From Candidatus Micrarchaeum sp. (GTDB lineage Archaea; Micrarchaeota; Micrarchaeia; CABMEP01): a DNA stretch of 62,707 nucleotides. Location of the stretch: contig DYJP01000001.1 of assembly GCA_020723065.1 (NCBI GenBank), forward strand, positions 56,555 through 119,261. The letters are read 5' to 3'. Positions 27,694-35,490 of the stretch are shown piece after piece. Within the stretch, counting starts at the first letter, position 1. Every line of letters starts with the position of its first letter. The notes beneath the pieces were generated by a model. That model did not search any database and was not told the DNA's origin. It was given only the letters and a program-made list of their open reading frames with translations. The position numbers and the translations under genes were made by a program.

Positions 27694-28788
27694 ATGGAAA
27701 TAAAATTTGCGTCAATTGCATTTCTTTTGATGTTAATGTCCGCTTCATTTTCTGCGGATTGCGCTTATTTCTTTTACGGGATAGGCTGTCCGCACTGTGC
27801 CCAGGCAGAGACGGTTATAACCGCGTTGGAGATGAGCGGAGTAGAGATTCACGAATTCGAAGTCTACAGGAATTCAACAAATGCCATGGTATTAAATGCA
27901 TTTTTCGATGCTTACAACGTATCGGATTCCTCCAGGGGAGTTCCCGTGTTGTTCTACCAGGACGGATTTATGATCGGAGACAAGCCAATAATTCAAAGGG
28001 CGCCTTATGTCCTTAGCGCAAACGGGACGATGGCGTGCCCTTCCTTGAATCAAACGGACGGCGAAATTGCAATCTCTTCTAGTGCATCCCCGGTTTCTAA
28101 GATCTCTGGGATTGAGCTTATACTTTTTGTAGGGGGTGCTGCGATAGTGGATTCGATAAATCCGTGTGCAATTGCAGTTCTGCTGATTCTGCTGTCATCT
28201 TTGATGATGGCAGGAGACCCAAAGCGCGCCCTTAAGGCGGGTCTTGCGTTCATACTTTCTATTTATATAGCATATTTCTTATTCGGTTTGGGACTCTTTT
28301 CTGCAGTGCAGATCGCAGGGGTGTCGAGCGTGATATACGATGCCATCGGATTTGTAGCAATCGCAATCGGAATTCTGAACATAAAGGATTATTTCTGGTA
28401 TGGCGGGGCGGGTTTCGTGATGGAAATTCCGAGATCCTGGAGGCCGACGCTCAAATATCTTTTGAATTCGGTTACAAGCGCTCCGGGTGCATTCCTGATT
28501 GGTTTCGTAGTTTGTCTTTTTGAATTGCCGTGTACAGGCGGACCGTATTTCTTCACCTTAGGTCTTTTGGCGAATCAGATGTCTGTCAATGAAATAATTC
28601 CAATTTTGGCGTTTTACAATTTGTTGTTCGTTTTGCCATTGTTGCTCGTTGTAGTGGTTATGGGTTATGGCTGGACAAGCGTTAATCAGCTAGAGAAGTT
28701 GAAGGAAAAGCACATCAGGAATTTCCATTTGCTTGCAGGCATAATAATGTTTGTGCTTGGTTTAGCGCTGGTGATGCATTGGTTCTAG
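27694..28788 (+). CDS. Secreted thioredoxin-like domain fused to CcdA/DsbD-type membrane protein
   Basis: A signal-like segment (residues 4-20) precedes a thioredoxin-fold domain with an intact redox motif, YFFYGIGCPHCAQAE near residue 25-39. From about 135 on there are six or seven membrane helices with the CcdA features SINPCAIAVLLIL near 155 and ELPCTGGPYFF near 275; these two cysteines carry electrons across the membrane. The likely role is to pass reducing power from cytoplasmic thioredoxin to outside substrates. It lies between the DUF5320 gene and the second DUF134 gene on the same strand. Confidence 0.9.
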   Translation: MEIKFASIAFLLMLMSASFSADCAYFFYGIGCPHCAQAETVITALEMSGVEIHEFEVYRNSTNAMVLNAFFDAYNVSDSSRGVPVLFYQDGFMIGDKPIIQRAPYVLSANGTMACPSLNQTDGEIAISSSASPVSKISGIELILFVGGAAIVDSINPCAIAVLLILLSSLMMAGDPKRALKAGLAFILSIYIAYFLFGLGLFSAVQIAGVSSVIYDAIGFVAIAIGILNIKDYFWYGGAGFVMEIPRSWRPTLKYLLNSVTSAPGAFLIGFVVCLFELPCTGGPYFFTLGLLANQMSVNEIIPILAFYNLLFVLPLLLVVVVMGYGWTSVNQLEKLKEKHIRNFHLLAGIIMFVLGLALVMHWF

Positions 28789-28819
28789 TTTGATTTTTTT
28801 AATTTGAAAATGTGAAGAT

Positions 28820-29335
28820 ATGGTAAGACCGAGAAGATTCAGAAATGTGGGCCAGGTTCCTGGCATCAACTACTTTAAGCCGACCGGTGTAACGGTAAGA
28901 GAATTGGAAGAGATTATCTTGACTGTGGACGAATACGAAGCGATTCGGCTGAAAGATTTTGAAGGTTTTGAGCAAGAAGAAGCCGCTAAGAAAATGAATA
29001 TTTCACAGCCAACCCTTCATCGGCTCATTTTTTCAGCGAGGAAGAAAATTGCAGAAGCGATAGTTCAGGGCAAGGCCATAAGGATTGAGGGCGGCAACTA
29101 CATAGTGATTGGTCGCGGAATTGGTAGAGGATCCGGCCGAGGATTCGGAAGAGGAAGGCAGGTTGCGGGAATCGGAAGGGGGAAAGGGATCGGTGGAGGC
29201 CCGCTTGCAGCAGGTCCCGGCGGAGTTTGCGTTTGCCCGAAATGCAAGATGGAAGTTCCTCATGCGGTCGGAATTCCATGTTATAAAATGAAATGTTCCA
29301 AGTGCGGAGCCACGATGGTAAGAAAAGATGATTAA
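28820..29335 (+). CDS. DUF134 HTH regulator with RG linker and C-terminal zinc ribbon
   Basis: Residues 1-93 are a standard DUF134 domain ([35 protein letters not shown]; helix-turn-helix near 55-75). An RG-rich linker follows ([16 protein letters not shown], ~100-130), then a zinc ribbon with CVCPKC near 137 and [11 protein letters not shown] near the end. This zinc ribbon also ends the CDF transporter at 29404 and makes up the mini-protein at 34004. It may sense a metal or thiol state and control the surrounding genes, which is inference. Confidence 0.88.
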   Translation: MVRPRRFRNVGQVPGINYFKPTGVTVRELEEIILTVDEYEAIRLKDFEGFEQEEAAKKMNISQPTLHRLIFSARKKIAEAIVQGKAIRIEGGNYIVIGRGIGRGSGRGFGRGRQVAGIGRGKGIGGGPLAAGPGGVCVCPKCKMEVPHAVGIPCYKMKCSKCGATMVRKDD

Positions 29336-29403
29336 AATATATCTATATCAATTGGCTATGGCATAAATTTTGACAACTGGAATATAAATTAATTGGTGAT
29401 AAT

Positions 29404-30459
29404 TTGAAGGAAAAGATAGCATACATATCTGTGTTTGTGAACATTCTGCTTGCTGTAGGAAAACTGACAGCGGGAGTAGTGACAGGATCCGCATCTGTTT
29501 TTGCTCAGGGAGTTGACTCAATTACGGACGTATTATCTTCTGCGATAAATTTTTTTGGAATAAAAGCAAGTAAAAAGCCGATTGATGAAAAGCACCCGTA
29601 CGGATATTACAAGTTTGAGGTTTTTGGTGGATTGGCCATAACTATAATTTTATTTATTACAGGGGTTGGGATAGTTTATGATGCGTATCTTGGCTTTTTG
29701 AATCCAACTAAAATTGAAACTGGATACGTTGCAGTAGGAGTGATGATATTTTCTGCATTGATAGATGAAATAATGGCTAGAGTAAAAATTTATTATGGGA
29801 AAAAGGAGAATTCCATTAGCTTACTTTCAGATGGGATTCATTCAAAGGCTGATGTTTATGCATCTATCGCAGTAGTTATCGGATTGTTTTTAGCAGATTA
29901 CTGGATATATACAGATTCGTTGTTAGCTTTATTGATAGGTCTATATATAATGAAAGAATCATTCTCACTTGGTAAGGAAGCAACCGATTCATTGCTTGAT
30001 GTTTCAGGAGGAGAAGAAGTCGAAAACAAGATCCGGGAGATCGTAAAAAACGATAACATCGATGTTTCTGATTTGAAAACCCTGAAAAAAGGTTCTGCGA
30101 TAACTTTAAATCTTAAAATAAACCTTCCGAGCAAGATAACTGTCGATGAGGCCACGAAAATTTCTACGAAGCTTAGGGAAAAGCTTATGAGCGGGATAAA
30201 AAATCTTGTTTATGTTGCAATACAGATCGAGAGCCACGATGTAGAAAACAGTTATTTCAAGCCTTCGTTCGAGCTCGTGCAAGGTTTTGGGTGGCAGAGG
30301 AAAGGTAGATTCAAAGATGAAATAAAAGAAGCAAAAGCGATGGGACCTGGAGGAGTTTGCGTTTGCCCCAAATGTGGATACACAGTGACGCATGAAAAAG
30401 GAACTCCATGTTCATTGATTAAATGTCCTAAATGCGGGGTTGAGCTTGTAAGAAAATGA
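29404..30459 (+). CDS. Cation diffusion facilitator (CDF) metal exporter with C-terminal zinc ribbon
   Basis: This CDF family transporter exports divalent metal in exchange for protons. Six membrane helices are predicted in the first ~200 residues. The site residues occur in QGVDSITDVLSSAINF near 37 and SDGIHSKADVYASIAV near 140-155. A cytoplasmic domain follows (~205-285). The last ~40 residues are an extra zinc ribbon, [19 protein letters not shown] then CPKCGVELVRK, not part of normal CDF proteins. The start is TTG 29404 directly after GGTGATAA. It follows the zinc-ribbon DUF134 gene. Confidence 0.9.
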   Translation: MKEKIAYISVFVNILLAVGKLTAGVVTGSASVFAQGVDSITDVLSSAINFFGIKASKKPIDEKHPYGYYKFEVFGGLAITIILFITGVGIVYDAYLGFLNPTKIETGYVAVGVMIFSALIDEIMARVKIYYGKKENSISLLSDGIHSKADVYASIAVVIGLFLADYWIYTDSLLALLIGLYIMKESFSLGKEATDSLLDVSGGEEVENKIREIVKNDNIDVSDLKTLKKGSAITLNLKINLPSKITVDEATKISTKLREKLMSGIKNLVYVAIQIESHDVENSYFKPSFELVQGFGWQRKGRFKDEIKEAKAMGPGGVCVCPKCGYTVTHEKGTPCSLIKCPKCGVELVRK

Positions 30460-30528
30460 AATATGTTGCTTAGATAAGTTTGTTGTTATTTGTTGTTTTG
30501 ACATTATTTATATTAGAAGGTGAAAAAT

Positions 30529-30864
30529 ATGAAAATTGCAATAAGTTCTGATGGAAATGAATTGGGAAGTAGAGTAAGTGAGGTATTTGGAAGATGCCCT
30601 TATTTTATGATTGTAGAAGTGAATGAAGGAAAGATAGTTGGGCATGAAGCGGTTGCGAATGCAAGCGTTGCCCAAAGGGGTGGAGCGGGAATATCCTCCG
30701 CTCAGCTCATAGCTGAGAAGGGGGCGAAAGCAGTCGTTGCGGGAAGCATAGGTCCGAGAGCCATGGATATTCTTAAGCAGCTCAAAATAGAAACTTATCG
30801 CGGCGCAGGAACTGTGGAATCCGTGGCATTGCAATGCGCGGAAGGAAAGCTGACAAGAATCTAA
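30529..30864 (+). CDS. NifX/NafY-like dinitrogenase cofactor-family protein
   Basis: This single-domain protein of the dinitrogenase iron-molybdenum cofactor family starts MKIAISSDGNELGSRVSEVFGRCPYFMIVEV and contains GGAGISSAQLIAEKGAKAVVAGSIGPRAMDILKQL near 48-85. In organisms without nitrogenase such proteins are thought to bind metal-sulfur clusters. ATG 30529 follows AAGGTGAAAAAT. A decayed second copy follows immediately, and two ferredoxin-containing MinD-like ATPases lie downstream, a known combination in anaerobes. Confidence 0.88.
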   Translation: MKIAISSDGNELGSRVSEVFGRCPYFMIVEVNEGKIVGHEAVANASVAQRGGAGISSAQLIAEKGAKAVVAGSIGPRAMDILKQLKIETYRGAGTVESVALQCAEGKLTRI

Positions 30865-30888
30865 TCTGACAAGAGTATACGTGATAGA

Positions 30889-31245
30889 TTGATAATAGCG
30901 ATTCCTACCTGTGAGAAGAAAGGAAGGAAGATTCGATTGCCGAGCATTTTAGTAGATGCCGGACGTACACGTTTCTTGACGAGAGCGGAAAACCCTTGAG
31001 ATAATTGACAATGAAAGCGAGCATGGCGGAGGCGTCGCTTTGCCTCCGGAGCTTATGAAAAAGCACGAGCGGACGTTCTTTTATGCCGGGATTTGGGTCC
31101 GCGCGCCTTGAATTCGTGCTTTAATTTGGGTATATCGGTTTATGTCTGCAATGAAGCAAAAGTCAAGGATGTGTTCAATATGTGGAAAAAGGGAAAGATA
31201 CAGAAGGTCGGTGTAAATGACGTATACGAAACCTATAAGTTATGA
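30889..31245 (+). pseudogene. Decayed NifX/NafY-like gene
   Basis: The 478 nt between the NifX-like gene and the first MinD gene hold the ruins of another NifX-like gene. Pieces in different frames read IAIPTCEKKGRK, then an AEHF-like stretch and CRTYTFLDESGKTLEIIDNESEHGG, then PPELMKKHERTFFYAGIWVRAP in place of GADVLLCRDLGPRA, and finally NLGISVYVCNEAKVKDVFNMWKKGKIQKVGVNDVYETYKL. At least three frame changes are needed, so it is a real pseudogene rather than a sequencing artefact. Confidence 0.75.
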
Positions 31246-31342
31246 ATCGCGGTCGAATTCCGTTTTGATTTTTATGGCATAAGAACATTTTGATAAAATG
31301 GATAGTGGAAAGACCGTTCAAATAAATAAACAGAGGGAAAAC

Positions 31343-32182
31343 ATGAAAATAGCAATAACAGGAGGAAAGGGCGGAACCGGCAAGTCAACAGTTGCCGTCG
31401 CAATCGCGCATTTTCTTTCAAAGAGCAAGAAAGTGCTTTTAGTTGACCTGGATGTAGACTGCCCAGGAGACCATCTTCTGAGCGGCCTTGAACTGGAAAA
31501 AGTGAAGGACATAGAGAACATGGTCCCAAAGATAGACCAGAGCAAGTGCCAGAAATGCGGAAAATGTGCTTCGGTTTGTCCTGAAAATGCAATAGCATTT
31601 GTCAAAGGAAATTTTCCCATCATTGTTCCAGAGCAGTGCATTGGATGCGGAGCGTGCAAGATAGTGTGTCCATTTGGGGCGATAACCGAGGAGAAGCAGA
31701 TAATAGGGGAGATATTCAAGGCTAAAAGAGGCAATCTCACCCTGATATCCGGAAAGATGAAGCCGAATATAGAGGAGTCGAGCCTTGTCATAAATGCAGT
31801 CAAGAAATATACCGCGCCCTTCGAAAAGGAGTACGATCATGTAATTATCGATACTGCGGCTGGCACGCATTGCCCGGTGATAGCTGCGTTATTAGGCGTA
31901 GAGTATGCGCTTGCAATAACTGAACCGACTGCGCTAGGCGCACACGATTTAGATTTGATCCTCGATCTTGCTGAGAAGCTGGGAATTCCATTTAAGATTA
32001 TGTTGAATAGAGCTGGGATAGGTCCCGAGAACCTGATAGAGAAAGTGAGCGCTAAGCACAACACGCAGATAAGTGCAAAGCTTCCGTACAGCAGGGAGAT
32101 CGAGCAGTTTTATTGTTCCGGAAGGCCGGTTGAGCATGAAAGCATAGAATATATTACGAATTTGATTTTCAATAAGCAGTGA
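31343..32182 (+). CDS. MinD/Mrp-type ATPase with inserted 2[4Fe-4S] ferredoxin (copy 1)
   Basis: The deviant Walker A GGKGGTGKS is at residues 7-15 and the switch DLDVDCPGDH near 33. A two-cluster ferredoxin insertion follows at ~60-110 (CQKCGKCASVCP and CIGCGACKIVCP), then the ATPase continues with HVIIDTAAGTHCP near 165. This is the family of MinD-superfamily ATPases with an inserted ferredoxin domain (COG1149 type), thought to work on Fe-S or metal cofactors. I set the start at ATG 31343, since MKIAITGG is the conserved N-terminus. It stops four bases before copy 2. Confidence 0.9.
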   Translation: MKIAITGGKGGTGKSTVAVAIAHFLSKSKKVLLVDLDVDCPGDHLLSGLELEKVKDIENMVPKIDQSKCQKCGKCASVCPENAIAFVKGNFPIIVPEQCIGCGACKIVCPFGAITEEKQIIGEIFKAKRGNLTLISGKMKPNIEESSLVINAVKKYTAPFEKEYDHVIIDTAAGTHCPVIAALLGVEYALAITEPTALGAHDLDLILDLAEKLGIPFKIMLNRAGIGPENLIEKVSAKHNTQISAKLPYSREIEQFYCSGRPVEHESIEYITNLIFNKQ

Positions 32183-32186
32183 TTGT

Positions 32187-33089
32187 ATGAAAACGATAAC
32201 GATATTGTCCGGAAAAGGCGGAGTCGGGAAAAGCAGCATATCTGCCTCTTTAGCTGTAATGCTTTCCGAAAATAATAAAGTGGTGGCTGCAGATTGCGAC
32301 GTTGATGCCGCTGATCTCGCCTTGCTGTTTGGGATAAAAAATCTCAGTAACAAGGAGCGCATTTCAACGAACACGAAGGCGTTCGTGAATGAGAAAATTA
32401 AAGGCTGCAGGAAGATAGTGGATAAGTGCGTCTATTCCGCCATATCCTGGGACGAGGAAAAAGACATGCCCAAGATAAATAAATTTCTTTGTGAAGGGTG
32501 TGGCGTGTGCAAGCTCCTTTGTCCAGAGGGGATAGACATGGTAAGGATCGAGAACGCAGTTATCGGCGAGTCGATGACTAGTTACGGATTTCCGATAATA
32601 ACTGGACAGCTTGAGATGGGCGAGTCTGGAAGTGGAAAGGTGGTGGACTTCGTCAAGCATAAGGCTAAGGAAAAGGCGGATTCAATAGGGGCCAATCTTC
32701 TTATAGTTGATTCGTCTCCCGGAATCGGATGTCCTGTCATCGCATCGGTGAAGGGAAGCGACTATATAATCGTGGTGGTAGAGCCGACTTCAGTGTCTTT
32801 GAGCGCAGTGAAAAGGGTTCTTCATGTGGTTGAGCATTTTGGGATAAAATACGGATTTGTGATAAACAAATCTGATTTGAATAAGGAATTCATAAATGAG
32901 ATAGAGGATTTTGCCAAAGAGAAGGGGGCAGCCATTATCCAAAGATTCCCGTTCAGTAAGGACTTTGTCGACGCGACAGTTAATATGAAGCCTGTTATAG
33001 AAGTCAATCCAGAATATAGGAAGAAATTCGAAATGCTTATCGAAAATATTGCGAAAGATTATGCAAAGAGTGGAAGTAAACTGTGGTGA
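32187..33089 (+). CDS. MinD/Mrp-type ATPase with inserted ferredoxin (copy 2)
   Basis: This is a paralogue of the preceding ATPase with the same layout. Walker A is SGKGGVGKSS near residue 8 and the strand ILLIVDSSPGIGCP near 170. In the ferredoxin insert one cluster motif is complete (CEGCGVCKLLCP near 98-109), but the first is reduced to CRKIVDKC, so it may hold one [4Fe-4S] cluster. Tandem pairs of this type are probably heterodimers. ATG 32187 is five bases after the previous stop. Confidence 0.9.
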   Translation: MKTITILSGKGGVGKSSISASLAVMLSENNKVVAADCDVDAADLALLFGIKNLSNKERISTNTKAFVNEKIKGCRKIVDKCVYSAISWDEEKDMPKINKFLCEGCGVCKLLCPEGIDMVRIENAVIGESMTSYGFPIITGQLEMGESGSGKVVDFVKHKAKEKADSIGANLLIVDSSPGIGCPVIASVKGSDYIIVVVEPTSVSLSAVKRVLHVVEHFGIKYGFVINKSDLNKEFINEIEDFAKEKGAAIIQRFPFSKDFVDATVNMKPVIEVNPEYRKKFEMLIENIAKDYAKSGSKLW

Positions 33090-33127
33090 TTTTGCCAGTT
33101 GCCGTTTTTTTTAAATTTAGTTTCTGT

Positions 33128-33853
33128 TTATAGTAGAAGAAGGGCCGCAATTCCTATGACTATTCCCAGTGCAACGATATGCTGTTTTTTTTCGTATTGG
33201 ATCGCGACAGGGATAAGTTCATCTATAGTTATAAATATCATGACTCCTGAGGCAAATGCCAATGAAGTAGGTATCAGAGATGGAAATCCTGAAAGGAAGA
33301 AATATGCCAGGATTGCGCCAATTGGTTCGACCAGACCGGAAAGCAACGCAATCAATACGGATTTTGTCTTTGAGAATCCTCCGGCATAAAGCGGAAGTAC
33401 AGTTATAAGTCCTTCGGGAATATTGTGGAGTGCAATCGCGGCAGCAATCAATAAGCCTAAATCTGGAGTATACTGATAGCCGACTCCGATCACGAATCCT
33501 TCGGGAACATTATGTATAGATATTCCTATTGCAACCAGCATTCCAACTTTGAATATTTTCAAGCCCATTCCTTTCTCTTTGACGTTGAATCGGATGTGTG
33601 GCAAAAGTAGATCGACAATCGAGATGAAAATTGTTCCAGCTAAAAACGCGATTATCGAGATTTTCATTCCTCCGATATCTATAGCGTGGGGAATCAGTTC
33701 AAAAACAGATATGGCGAGCATAATGCCTCCAGAAAATCCCATTAAAAATCCAACTGCATCTCTGCTCGGTTTTCCGAGCAGTATTGCAAGACCACCTAGT
33801 CCTGTTGCTCCCCCAGCCAATAAACTCAAAAAGAGTATATCAATGAATGCCAT
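33128..33853 (-). CDS. ZIP family divalent metal transporter
   Basis: The 241-residue protein has about eight membrane helices. The metal-site motifs of ZIP transporters are intact: HNVPEGFVIGVG near residue 118 (helix 4) and HNIPEGLITV near 144 (helix 5). ZIP proteins move Zn2+, Fe2+ or Mn2+ into the cytoplasm. It is convergent with the MinD gene and divergent from the mini zinc-ribbon gene, whose operator lies ~75 nt from this start, so that site could affect both. Confidence 0.92.
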   Translation of the reverse strand: MAFIDILFLSLLAGGATGLGGLAILLGKPSRDAVGFLMGFSGGIMLAISVFELIPHAIDIGGMKISIIAFLAGTIFISIVDLLLPHIRFNVKEKGMGLKIFKVGMLVAIGISIHNVPEGFVIGVGYQYTPDLGLLIAAAIALHNIPEGLITVLPLYAGGFSKTKSVLIALLSGLVEPIGAILAYFFLSGFPSLIPTSLAFASGVMIFITIDELIPVAIQYEKKQHIVALGIVIGIAALLLL

Positions 33854-33917
33854 GCTTACATTTTAGTTTTCAATTTAAAAAAACTTAATCCTTTTGCGCG
33901 AAAAACAAAAAAGAATA

Positions 33918-33948
33918 ATTTATAAATATTATGAATATATATTCATAA
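33918..33948 (+). promoter_or_regulatory. TATA box plus perfect 20-bp palindrome (operator)
   Basis: ATTTATAAATATT (TATA-like) overlaps and leads into TTATGAATAT-ATATTCATAA, a perfect palindrome at 33929-33948. The 16-bp core ATGAATATATATTCAT is identical to that at 27193-27208. The downstream gene is the 52-residue zinc-ribbon protein. Confidence 0.72.
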
Positions 33949-34003
33949 GATTAGACAAATTTCTGCAAGAATGCAGCGATGAAATAATTCGGAGGTTGTT
34001 TAT

Positions 34004-34162
34004 ATGCCAGGTGGAATGGGAAGAGGCGGAGGTCCGCTTGCAGCAGGTCCCGGCGGAGTTTGCGTTTGCCCGAAATGCGGTTATGAAATTGCGCACCAGC
34101 TGGGTACTCCGTGCTATCGGATAAAATGTCCGAAATGTGGGACTCAGATGACAAGAAAATAA
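34004..34162 (+). CDS. Stand-alone zinc-ribbon mini-protein
   Basis: The gene is too short for the ORF track in this frame. The 52-residue product reads [20 protein letters not shown], then VCPKCGYEIAHQLGTPC and CPKCGTQMTRK, so it consists of the same zinc ribbon that ends the DUF134 protein at 28820 and the CDF protein at 29404. ATG 34004 follows GGAGGT by seven bases and a palindromic operator precedes it. DNA at 34028-34078 matches 29195-29245 with one difference in 51 nt, so the module was copied recently or is kept alike by gene conversion. Confidence 0.85.
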   Translation: MPGGMGRGGGPLAAGPGGVCVCPKCGYEIAHQLGTPCYRIKCPKCGTQMTRK

Positions 34163-34224
34163 TTGCTTTGGGTTTAGATTTATTGACTTAAAATTGTTAA
34201 ATTGAGAAATGAGAAGTGGGTTGT

Positions 34225-34533
34225 ATGGGGGAATATGTTATCAACAAGGCGAAGTGCAGAGGTTGTGGCCTTTGCATGAATAGATGTCCAGGAGCAACAA
34301 AGATAAGCGAAGATCATAAGGCGGAAATAATAGACGAAGCAAAATTAAAGGAATGCGGTGGCACATCTGTCTGTCCGTTCGGAGCAATAGAATCTTCATC
34401 TGGTGTAGAAACAGAAAGGAATCCAGTTTCTCCTTCTCAATTCAGAGGGAGAGGATTCGGCAGAGGAGGAAGGGGGATGAGATTTGGTCGCGGAATGGGT
34501 AGAGGATCTGGTCGAAGAGGAAGAGCATTTTAA
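34225..34533 (+). CDS. Ferredoxin-like protein with RG-rich tail
   Basis: Residues 1-58 form a ferredoxin-like domain: CRGCGLCMNRCPGA near residue 11 gives one complete [4Fe-4S] motif, while the second is reduced to ECGG...VCPFGAI with two cysteines. After ~75 the sequence is an RG repeat tail (RGRGFGRGGRGMRFGRGMGRGSGRRGRAF). It resembles the ferredoxin insert of the MinD proteins plus the linker type of the DUF134/DUF5320 proteins. ATG 34225 is chosen over GTG 34216. It follows the mini zinc-ribbon gene by 62 nt. Confidence 0.8.
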   Translation: MGEYVINKAKCRGCGLCMNRCPGATKISEDHKAEIIDEAKLKECGGTSVCPFGAIESSSGVETERNPVSPSQFRGRGFGRGGRGMRFGRGMGRGSGRRGRAF

Positions 34534-34580
34534 ACACATTTAGATTAAAAAACATGTTAATAAAACTAAACGTTCAAAAA

Positions 34581-34620
34581 TATTAATAATATTAAATAAT
34601 TATTAATAATATTAAATAAT
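34581..34620. repeat. Two exact 20-bp tandem repeats (TATTAATAATATTAAATAAT)
   Basis: TATTAATAATATTAAATAAT occurs twice head to tail in the 167-nt gap between the ferredoxin and second ZIP genes. The AT-only composition makes it either a regulator-binding array, the promoter region of the ZIP gene, or simple sequence slippage. Confidence 0.7.
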
Positions 34621-34700
34621 ATCTAAAGTCAAATGTTTATTTGGTCATGTTTTATTCTAGCGATTGGATTAAATGAACGTTAGATATATAAGGTGAAATA

Positions 34701-35438
34701 ATGATTGAATTGGATACCTTTGGATGGATTGCACTTTTTGCGTTTTTCTCAGTGATAGTCAACAGTTTAGGTATACTGGCAATTATGCAATATAGGCAAT
34801 GGGCTCTGAAATCAAAGACGTATTTTATGTGCTTTGCAGCAGGTCTTTTGTTAACAGCTCCATTGGTGCTTGTTTTGCCAAATGCTGCAAAGACCAACCC
34901 CTACGCAGGATTCGTTGCATTATTTGGATTTCTTTTCATGCTATTATCAAACAGGTTAATTAAAAAGTACACAAAAAAACGCGAACTTGCATTCGGAATC
35001 ACAGCTGTGGAGGGAATAGGGATACATTCATTTATAGATGGATTAGTTTACACAATAACTTTTCAAGCTTCAATCTTGATAGGCTTATTGGCTGCAACAG
35101 GATTAGTCATACACGAATTTGCTGAAGGTGTAATTACTTATATTTTCTTGACAAGGAGTGGAGTTAAGAAGGAGCTTGCAGGAATATATGCATTTTTGGT
35201 TGCAGGTTTGACAACTCCAATCGGTGCTTTTTTGGTTTATCCATTTGTTGCAACTCTTGAAAAGTCTATTTTAGGTCTCCTTCTCGGCTTTGTTAGTGGA
35301 GTCCTTCTTTATGTCTCTGCGGCACATTTACTTCCAGAAGCAAGAGAGCAAGAAGATAAAAAAGGGCATTCAATTATCGCTTTTATGGCAGGTATTGGGT
35401 TTGCGCTGTTCTTAGTATTAACAAAAATATTTAGTTGA
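34701..35438 (+). CDS. ZIP family divalent metal transporter (second copy)
   Basis: The 245-residue protein has eight predicted membrane helices. Its metal-binding helices read GIGIHSFIDGLVY near residue 109 and GLVIHEFAEGVITY near 135, a different ZIP subgroup from the copy at 33128 (which has HNxPEG twice). A third motif, AHLLPEA, lies near 213. It is the last gene of the metal island on the plus strand and is preceded by the 20-bp tandem repeat. Confidence 0.88.
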   Translation: MIELDTFGWIALFAFFSVIVNSLGILAIMQYRQWALKSKTYFMCFAAGLLLTAPLVLVLPNAAKTNPYAGFVALFGFLFMLLSNRLIKKYTKKRELAFGITAVEGIGIHSFIDGLVYTITFQASILIGLLAATGLVIHEFAEGVITYIFLTRSGVKKELAGIYAFLVAGLTTPIGAFLVYPFVATLEKSILGLLLGFVSGVLLYVSAAHLLPEAREQEDKKGHSIIAFMAGIGFALFLVLTKIFS

Positions 35439-35490
35439 TCAAATCTTCAGAGAATTTAATTCAAAAAAAAATAATTCAAATTCGGAGAAT

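Noticed and set aside
33931-33946. Reading the ATGAATATATATTCAT palindromes as CRISPR repeats or insertion-sequence ends
   Set aside because: Only two exact copies 6.7 kb apart, each beside a TATA box; no spacer array, transposase or target duplication was seen. No CRISPR array was found in the window.
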